From contig NZBD01000004.1 in NCBI GenBank assembly GCA_002687735.1, forward strand, positions 27,849 to 83,605: a DNA stretch of 55,757 bases, read 5' to 3'. The position numbers and the translations under genes were made by a program. Shown here piece by piece: positions 50,662 to 55,757 of this stretch; positions within the stretch are counted from its first letter, which is position 1; each line of letters starts with the position of its first letter. The DNA comes from Candidatus Iainarchaeum sp. (GTDB lineage Archaea > Iainarchaeota > Iainarchaeia > Iainarchaeales > Iainarchaeaceae). The notes under the pieces were generated by a model. That model searched no databases. It was given only the letters and a program-made list of their open reading frames with translations, and was not told the DNA's origin.

Positions 50662-51030
50662 TTAGTTAATCCATGAAGGATAATTGTTGTATCTGCTGTT
50701 GTAATTATACCCGTTATTACTCGAGTAGTAATAATAGTCAGGGTAATAATCGTTGTAGTAATTGTATCCGTAGGAGTTCCCGTAATAGTTAGGGTAATAG
50801 TTGTATCCGTAATAATCTGGAGCGTATGACCAATAACTATCAGGGTAATATGAATTGTAGTAACTGTCGTACTGGTATGGTGCTACGTAGTAGTCCACAT
50901 AATAATCGTAATAATTTCCTGCCACAATAGTGTAGTGGTTTCTGTAAGCCCCATCATACACGTATGGGTAATATGCGCTTGCTTGTGCTGCAAAAATAAT
51001 CATTAATCCAAGAATCAACCATTGTTTCAA
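50662..51030 (-). CDS. Small secreted tyrosine-rich protein, 122 residues
   Basis: Signal peptide of 19 residues (MKQWLILGLMIIFAAQASA), then about 103 residues of which 41 are Tyr. The rest is mainly Asn, Asp, Ser, Pro and Gly in motifs such as YNYYNDYYPDYYYY. No Cys or Lys is seen in the mature part. The start is a TTG at 51030 with GGGGGA about 8 bases upstream. It is co-directed with and 11 bases before the 611-residue protein, whose N-terminal third has the same composition. No known family; silk-like or adhesive polymer behaviour is inferred only from composition. Confidence 0.75.
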   Translation of the reverse strand: MKQWLILGLMIIFAAQASAYYPYVYDGAYRNHYTIVAGNYYDYYVDYYVAPYQYDSYYNSYYPDSYWSYAPDYYGYNYYPNYYGNSYGYNYYNDYYPDYYYYSSNNGYNYNSRYNNYPSWIN

Positions 51031-51184
51031 ATTATATTCCCCCAGCTCTCAGAGCCTATACCTATTGCTGCTGAACCAATATATAAACCTTTTCCTTTGT
51101 TCACGGGATTAAGTTATTTATAAAGGTTGTTTTGTCTCAGCAAGCTTAATAAAGCGCATAGCACTTATTTTTTAGTGATACAAA
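51031..51184. promoter_or_regulatory. Divergent promoters: tyrosine-rich operon (-) and basic protein (+)
   Basis: Minus: TATA-like TTTATATATTGG at 51076-51087, about 50 bases before TTG 51030. Plus: TATA-like ATTTATAAAGG at about 51116-51126, with RNA start expected near 51148 and a leader of about 35 bases before ATG 51185. No clear Shine-Dalgarno is present on the plus side. Confidence 0.45.
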
Positions 51185-51655
51185 ATGTCACCTAAGCCTA
51201 CATCCAAATACCGAAGAGGAGATTCTTCCAGTTCAGGCAGGAAATCTCCAGGGTCTGAAAATCGCAGGTATAAAAGAGAAGGTATTGGTGAGGTTCAGGG
51301 TACTCGTAATTCTGGACGTGGTATTTTAACTCATATGCCTAACCCTCCTAGGATGAGTAGTGGCAAAGCAAGTGTGTTTGATGGTGTCTGGAAGCAAATA
51401 ACTACAATTAACCCTGATCTAGAAAAAAGGGCTGGAAAGGAACAAAAGTTTTATGGTAGCTTAGCTAATCCTAAGGGGATTAAATATTTAGAATTCCGCA
51501 GGGATTATTGGAGAAGGCATCTTACACGATTAAGAGGATATGCAAGAAGAAAAGCAGGAAAAGTAAGGCAGGGTGATGCTAGCTTAAAAGAAGAGCTTGA
51601 AGACAGAATTGCCAAAATAACTTCCTATCTTAAATATGCACGATCTAAGCAATAA
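51185..51655 (+). CDS. Highly basic 156-residue protein, unknown
   Basis: The N-terminal half is Ser/Arg/Gly-rich and probably disordered (YRRGDSSSSGRKSPGSENRR). The C-terminal half is helical and basic (FRRDYWRRHLTRLRGYARRK, then LEDRIAKITSYLKYARSKQ). The composition suggests nucleic-acid or ribosome binding. It does not match S15 or another ribosomal protein I know. It is the only plus-strand gene in the right half of the window and its stop abuts the rtcB stop. Confidence 0.65.
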   Translation: MSPKPTSKYRRGDSSSSGRKSPGSENRRYKREGIGEVQGTRNSGRGILTHMPNPPRMSSGKASVFDGVWKQITTINPDLEKRAGKEQKFYGSLANPKGIKYLEFRRDYWRRHLTRLRGYARRKAGKVRQGDASLKEELEDRIAKITSYLKYARSKQ

Positions 51656-52867
51656 TTATTTCTTTTTTGAACGTCTTTTTTCCCCTTTCCAATTAATCAA
51701 TGGTTTTATCTGGGTAACAATTTTCACACTCTCTTTCTGAGCATCCATTACCTCATAAATGTCCTTATAAGCCATTGGCGCTTCATCAATGGTTCCTTCC
51801 GAAACGGTTCCTTTAATGCCTTTCATACTTTTTTCAAACTCTTTCATGGAAAACTCTTTTTGTGCCTGAGTCCTGCTGTACTTTCTTCCTGCTCCGTGAG
51901 AAGAACTATTAAGAAATTCAGCATTCCCTAATCCCTCAACCAAAAAAGAACCATCCCTCATGTTGCCAGGAATAACTCCTCTTTCGCCTTTCTTTGCAGG
52001 AGTAGCTCCTTTTCTGTGAATAAAATAACCATCATCAGGAACCGCGTGATTATGGTTCTTATTTACCCACAATTCCCATTCAATCTTTTCCCCAAGAACT
52101 TCTTCCAAACTTAAAATTACTTTCCTTGCCATTTCCATCCTGTTAAGCAAGGCAAATTCAAGGCTAAAATCAAGGATATTCAAATACTCCTTTCCAGTAT
52201 CAGAGTCCTTATGGATTGGATAAGTTTTTTCAAATTCTTTATCTCCCTTGGCACTTTGTTTCATATAAAACTCAGCAACCTTATAACCAACACCGCGAGA
52301 ACCTGAATGGATCACAACCCACACAGCGGAAAGGTCCGCTGCCAGACCTGTACCATCTTCGCTTGAGCTCGATAGTACTTCCTCAGAATAACCAAGCTCT
52401 ATGAAATGGTTCCCCGAACCAACAGTCCCTAAATGCTGAACAGCTTTACCCTCTAAAAATTGCAGCACTTCTTTCCTGTGGGGTTTTTTCTTAAACTCAT
52501 TCAAAAGCTTTTCATACTCTGCAAGAGTCCCATCAGAAATATTTTTCTTCTCATTTATTTCACCAACGCCCATCGGAACTCTGGCTTTCACAGAATCAAA
52601 AATCTTATTCTCATTTTCTTTTATCTTTTCTAACAAATTTTTTCCTTTAATTTCAACAGCAATAACCCCGCAACCAATATCAAAACCAACCCAAGAAGGA
52701 ACAACATAATCCTTAGTAACAAGAACAGCGCCAATCGGAGCCACATATCCCTTATGAGCATCGGGCATCAAAGCAGCTTTAGAAACAAACTCCTGCTCAT
52801 AGCAATGCTTAAATTGCTGCAAAGTATCCTCATCCGGATTAAGAGCGAAATTGTTTATTTTTTTCAT
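51656..52867 (-). CDS. rtcB: RNA-splicing ligase RtcB
   Basis: Joins tRNA exon halves and repairs RNA by a GTP- and Mn-dependent route. Metal ligands are in GFDIGCGV (D63, C66), GSGNHF (about 151-155), HSGSRG (187-192) and NHNHAV. The guanylylated histidine is H324 in SSSHGAGRKYSR, and HRKGATPA is also present. 403 residues, shorter than the approximately 480 of many RtcB. Between YSEEV and VWVVIHSGSRG about 17 residues (LSSSSEDGTGLAADLSA) are encoded by a palindromic element, probably in a surface loop. No intein is seen. A TATA-like GTTTTAAAC is about 24 bases upstream. Confidence 0.96.
   Translation of the reverse strand: MKKINNFALNPDEDTLQQFKHCYEQEFVSKAALMPDAHKGYVAPIGAVLVTKDYVVPSWVGFDIGCGVIAVEIKGKNLLEKIKENENKIFDSVKARVPMGVGEINEKKNISDGTLAEYEKLLNEFKKKPHRKEVLQFLEGKAVQHLGTVGSGNHFIELGYSEEVLSSSSEDGTGLAADLSAVWVVIHSGSRGVGYKVAEFYMKQSAKGDKEFEKTYPIHKDSDTGKEYLNILDFSLEFALLNRMEMARKVILSLEEVLGEKIEWELWVNKNHNHAVPDDGYFIHRKGATPAKKGERGVIPGNMRDGSFLVEGLGNAEFLNSSSHGAGRKYSRTQAQKEFSMKEFEKSMKGIKGTVSEGTIDEAPMAYKDIYEVMDAQKESVKIVTQIKPLINWKGEKRRSKKK
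52324..52378 (-). repeat. Two-hairpin palindromic element, copy 2 (LSSSSED type), inside rtcB
   Basis: Hairpin 2 is CAGCGGA (52324-52330) with TCCGCTG (52335-52341), perfect. Hairpin 1 is GTACCATC (52350-52357) with GATAGTAC (52371-52378), one mismatch, around the 13-base loop TTCGCTTGAGCTC. The loop differs by one base from copy 1 at 10632-10644, and the outer stem bases differ while still pairing. It is read in the same frame as in copy 1. Confidence 0.65.
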
Positions 52868-52920
52868 AAGAATAAGTTATTAGGAAAAATTGTTTAAAAC
52901 AAAAAGTAGTTATGTAGAAG

Positions 52921-53238
52921 TTATTTGTTTTTTTCTTTCAATTCTATTTCTAAATGCACTTTCTCAGGAATTTCAACTCTCATAACTCTTCTGAGTGTTG
53001 TCTCATCAGCCTGAATATCTATAATTCTTTTATGAATTCGCATCTGCCACTTTTCGTAAGTTTCAGTGCCACCGCCACAAGGACTCTTCCTAGTGGGTAT
53101 AAGCATTTTTTTTGTAGGTAAAGGTATTGTTCCAGAGTGTCTAGCACCTGTACGTTTAGCTACTTCCTGTATTTTACCACAGATATCTTCCAACTCTGTG
53201 AAATCTCCTGAACTCAGTTTTAATCTTGCGGTTTGCAT
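52921..53238 (-). CDS. rps10: Ribosomal protein S10
   Basis: 105 residues from ATG 53238 (MQTARLKLSSGD); the open frame extends to 53280 but that part is not conserved. GTIPLPTKKMLIPTRKSPCG and GGTETYEKWQMRIHKRIIDI are the S10 core. It lies 52 bases after EF-1alpha, a universal archaeal pairing, with a hairpin in the gap. Confidence 0.96.
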   Translation of the reverse strand: MQTARLKLSSGDFTELEDICGKIQEVAKRTGARHSGTIPLPTKKMLIPTRKSPCGGGTETYEKWQMRIHKRIIDIQADETTLRRVMRVEIPEKVHLEIELKEKNK

Positions 53239-53262
53239 TTTTATCACTAAAAAGAAATTAAT

Positions 53263-53280
53263 TTGGGGAAAATCCCCCAA
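53263..53280 (-). terminator. Hairpin between the EF-1alpha gene and S10
   Basis: TTGGGG (53263-53268) pairs with CCCCAA (53275-53280). On the minus strand it is followed by ATTAATTTCTTTTT. It could lower S10 transcription relative to EF-1alpha or mark RNA cleavage. Confidence 0.5.
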
Positions 53281-53290
53281 TTTTATTCAG

Positions 53291-54556
53291 TTACTTTGGA
53301 GTAACGCTAAGGATTACTCCTGCTGCAACTGTCTGTCCCATGTCTCTGATTGCAAATCTTCCTAACTGTGGGAACTTCTTGTATTCTTCCACACATACAG
53401 GTTTCAAAGGAACAACCTTAACAACTGCTGCGTCTCCGGTTTTCAAGAATTTAGGGTTCTCTTCCTTAACTCCGCCTGTCTTAGGATCAAGCTTTTTCTG
53501 TATTTCAGTAACAGTACAGCTTAACTGTGCTGTATGCATATGGAATACAGGTGTGTAACCAACAGGAATTGCTGTTGGATGACTTAATACAACGATTTGT
53601 GCTGTAAACTCTTTTGCAACGGTTGGAGGATCACTTGTGTGACCAACAACGTCTCCTCTTGCTATGTCTTTCTTTTCAAGACCTCTGACGTTGAATCCAA
53701 TGTTGTCTCCAGGTTTTGCATCCGGCAACTGTTCGTGGTGAGCCTCAACAGACTTAACCTCTCCGGTTTTTCCTGATGGCATTACAACAATTTTATCTCC
53801 TGGTTTTAAAATTCCAGTTTCAACTCTTCCAACAGGAACAGATCCAACACCCTTGATGTTATAAACATCCTGAACCGGCAACCTTAGTGGCTTGTCAGTT
53901 GGTAAAGCTGGAGCTTTAAGATCATCTAGTGTATCAACCAATGTCTGGCCTTTATACCATCCCATTTTTCCTGTTGATTTCGCAAGATTTTCTCCTTCCC
54001 ATGCTGAAATAGGTACATACTGAACCTGATCTTCTTTGTAACCAATTCCGGTCAAAAGTTTTTTCATTTCATCCTGAACCGCTTTGAACTTAGCTTCATC
54101 GTATGAAACTTCGTCCATTTTGTTTATTGCAACAATTAATTGTTTCAAACCCATTACCTGTGCCAGGAATGCGTGTTCTTTTGTTTGTGGCTGAGGCCCT
54201 TCTTTACAAGCAACAACCAAAACACCAGCGTCCGCCTGAGAGGTACCCGTAATCATGTTTTTTACAAAGTCTCTGTGGCCTGGGGCATCAATTATAGTGA
54301 ACTGATTTTTCTTACCAGTGAATTTTTTATAAGCAACATCAATGGTTACTCCTCTTTCTCTTTCTTCCTTGAGGTTATCCATTGCGTATGCAAATGCAAA
54401 TGTTCCTTTTCCTTTTGCTTCAGCTTCTGCTTGTAATTTTCTGTATTCCTGCTCAGGAAGAGCTCCGGTATCATAAAGCAGTCTTCCGACTGTTGTTGAC
54501 TTACCGTGGTCAACGTGTCCTATGAACACCAAATTAAGATGTGGTTTTTCTGCCAT
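53291..54556 (-). CDS. tuf: Translation elongation factor EF-1alpha
   Basis: GTPase that delivers aminoacyl-tRNA, 421 residues. G1 is GHVDHGKST (about 12-20), G3 is [21 protein letters not shown]4 is NKMD, and domains II and III are complete, ending [27 protein letters not shown] lies just before ATG 54556, and a TATA box is about 85 bases upstream, as expected for a highly expressed gene. S10 follows. Confidence 0.98.
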   Translation of the reverse strand: MAEKPHLNLVFIGHVDHGKSTTVGRLLYDTGALPEQEYRKLQAEAEAKGKGTFAFAYAMDNLKEERERGVTIDVAYKKFTGKKNQFTIIDAPGHRDFVKNMITGTSQADAGVLVVACKEGPQPQTKEHAFLAQVMGLKQLIVAINKMDEVSYDEAKFKAVQDEMKKLLTGIGYKEDQVQYVPISAWEGENLAKSTGKMGWYKGQTLVDTLDDLKAPALPTDKPLRLPVQDVYNIKGVGSVPVGRVETGILKPGDKIVVMPSGKTGEVKSVEAHHEQLPDAKPGDNIGFNVRGLEKKDIARGDVVGHTSDPPTVAKEFTAQIVVLSHPTAIPVGYTPVFHMHTAQLSCTVTEIQKKLDPKTGGVKEENPKFLKTGDAAVVKVVPLKPVCVEEYKKFPQLGRFAIRDMGQTVAAGVILSVTPK

Positions 54557-54639
54557 TATAATTCCTCCTTAAATAATCCAAAAATTCCTAAAAACGCGTT
54601 AAACCCGCTTTTAAATGCTAAATACTACTAATAAAAAAC

Positions 54640-54682
54640 ATTTATAAAACAACCTTTTCTTTTCTTGAGAAGAAAAGAAAAG
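54640..54682. promoter_or_regulatory. TATA box of the EF-1alpha gene and a perfect 13-base stem-loop
   Basis: On the minus strand TTTTATAAATG (about 54640-54649) predicts a leader of about 60 bases for EF-1alpha. Just upstream, CTTTTCTTTTCTT (54654-54666) and AAGAAAAGAAAAG (54670-54682) are perfect inverted repeats around GAG. The stem also lies 34 bases after the stop of the surface gene at 54717, so it may be that gene's terminator. Confidence 0.5.
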
Positions 54683-54716
54683 CTTGGACAAAAGAAAAGA
54701 ACCCAAATTTATGGCC

Positions 54717-55757
54717 TTATTCCCTTGCTAAGAGCAATATAACAGTTAGTGCAATAAACACTATAAATATTGGCGGTATTTCCGGGGTTGCTGTTGTTCC
54801 GCCGCCTGGTAAATCACCGGCATCAACGATTGTTATTGTTCTAGATGCTGAATTGTTTACAAGATGATTTTCTCCTGAAAGAGGTGATGCATTAACTACA
54901 AGTGTCACAAGACCCCCTGAAAGATCATCAACATTTAATGTAACCTCCTGTAAATTGTCTCCTTCGGTCAAGGAAACTGAATTGCTATTCATTGTTGTTC
55001 CACCTGCACTAACTGTTATGGTTGTTGCTGGCGATGCATGTGGTTCTTTCAAATATACGTTAAAGTTCAGTGTAACAGTTTGGGCAGGATCAGCATTTCT
55101 AATGTATTCAGTAGGATCAATTACTAAATCTTTTACTAGAATAAAATCTTCAGTTCCTGCTCCGCCTCCAAAGCATGTTTCGCCTGGTAATAAAGTTGAT
55201 CCAAAGCAATTGCATACTACTTCTGTTGGTGATTCGTCATCTGGGCAAGTTTGAAGGGTTGTTGATGTTTCAACTGTAATTGCAGTACTACACGTACCAA
55301 TGCCGGTTCCTGCAGCATTAATATTTGTTGATCCTGCCGTGTTTCCGGTTACAAGGCCTGTTGCATCAACGCTTGCTATGGCGGTGGCATCAGATGAGAA
55401 TGTTAAAGTAGGGCAGATAGTTTCTATTTCCCCTTCTGCATAACAAATTGCTGTTGCCTGAGTTGTTTGGGTTTCCTCAATAATTGTTTCTGCAAGTGTT
55501 AAAATACACCCGGTTGCTGGTTCTGGTGGTAGAGTTCCGCAGCAAATTTTTGTATTATAAGTATTATACTCTGCTATGTGTGCATTGGTTACGGAATTAA
55601 CTGTTGCTCCTTGCTGACCACTAATGCTTGCAATTCCAATTTCCGGACATTCTCCTGGAATAGTATAACAAAATGTGGTTCCTCCGTTGCTTATGCTAAC
55701 CGCTACAGGATAAGATCCATCAGGTGTTTGGACATGTGCATTTGTTGTATCTGATAA
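54717..55757 (-). CDS. C-terminal part of an anchored surface protein with a BIG2-like domain (runs off the right edge)
   Basis: 346 residues are in the window with no start, so the N terminus lies beyond base 55757. A bacterial Ig-like (BIG2) segment is near 55300-55420 (TFSSDATAIASVDATGLVTG). A Cys-containing Ser/Gly/Thr-rich stretch and a beta domain with DPAQTVTLNFNVYLKEP follow. The last 25 residues are a membrane helix (IPPIFIVFIALTVILLLARE) preceded by Pro/Gly/Thr spacer. Same anchor style as the 611-residue protein. Probably displayed outside the cell; ligand unknown. Confidence 0.8.
   Translation of the reverse strand, partial: LSDTTNAHVQTPDGSYPVAVSISNGGTTFCYTIPGECPEIGIASISGQQGATVNSVTNAHIAEYNTYNTKICCGTLPPEPATGCILTLAETIIEETQTTQATAICYAEGEIETICPTLTFSSDATAIASVDATGLVTGNTAGSTNINAAGTGIGTCSTAITVETSTTLQTCPDDESPTEVVCNCFGSTLLPGETCFGGGAGTEDFILVKDLVIDPTEYIRNADPAQTVTLNFNVYLKEPHASPATTITVSAGGTTMNSNSVSLTEGDNLQEVTLNVDDLSGGLVTLVVNASPLSGENHLVNNSASRTITIVDAGDLPGGGTTATPEIPPIFIVFIALTVILLLARE

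Noticed and set aside
51185-51655. Identification as ribosomal protein S15
   Set aside because: Size and charge fit, but the conserved S15 helices and motifs are not present.
1-55757. CRISPR arrays, insertion sequences, prophage, rRNA genes
   Set aside because: No regularly spaced repeats, transposase or integrase frames, or rRNA sequence were seen on reading through the window.

Overview
The window is archaeal. It carries eukaryote-like ribosomal proteins (L7Ae, S28e, L24e, S24e, S27ae, S6e, S4e, L32e, L19e, L18e, L14e, L34e), aIF2-gamma, aIF5B, aIF1, EF-1alpha, Rpo3, Rpo7, Rpo10, Spt4, the RNase P subunit Rpp29, Kae1, RtcB, an archaeal-type GluRS and SecY. The DNA is AT-rich, genes are tightly packed with many ATGA/GTGA stop-start overlaps, and Shine-Dalgarno sequences are of the GGTGA/GGAGG type. 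Several ribosomal proteins have shed zinc sites or gained Lys/Glu-rich tails. This and the secreted proteins of unusual composition suggest a small-genome DPANN-like archaeon (for example the Woesearchaeota/Pacearchaeota group). The phylum is inference; no 16S gene is present.

Layout. 1-5075 (minus): start of valS, then the bacterial-type chaperone set grpE-dnaK-dnaJ. 5164-6095 (plus): a winged-helix regulator divergent from grpE and a membrane protein. 6092-8729 (minus): the t6A genes kae1 and sua5, with two tiny coupled membrane proteins between them and a CPBP protease after sua5. 8741-15858 (minus): an information-processing run reading from L7Ae through S28e, L24e, ndk, dut, aIF5B, S6e, aIF2-gamma, a PIN protein, rpo7, spt4 and S24e to S27ae. 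16077-23828 (plus): a 2583-residue surface protein with a type IV pilin-like N terminus and dockerin-like, PKD, FN3 and carbohydrate-binding-like parts. 23833-26494 (minus): gltX, a small basic protein and a TrmB-family regulator. 26715-46673 (minus): an almost unbroken archaeal ribosomal superoperon from L3 to S2, including rpp29, aIF1, secY, a DUF106/Oxa1-like protein, rpo3, tRNA-Leu(UAA) and rpo10. 46939-51030 (minus): a surface-protein island containing a frameshifted secreted protein, a fibre-like protein and two tyrosine-rich secreted proteins. 51185-54556: an unknown basic protein (plus), then rtcB, S10 and EF-1alpha (minus). The right edge holds the C-terminal part of another anchored surface protein.

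Most genes serve translation, transcription and protein export or folding. The rest are cell-surface genes set between these conserved blocks. The points most worth a second look are: two families of short two-hairpin palindromic elements lying in or beside housekeeping genes (two in-frame copies share the peptide LSS[S/T]SED); mutually exclusive hairpins covering the aIF5B Shine-Dalgarno; an L3 gene whose conserved first 50 or so residues are cut off from their ATG by what looks like one missing base; and a coupled pair of secreted proteins that are 30-40 percent tyrosine.
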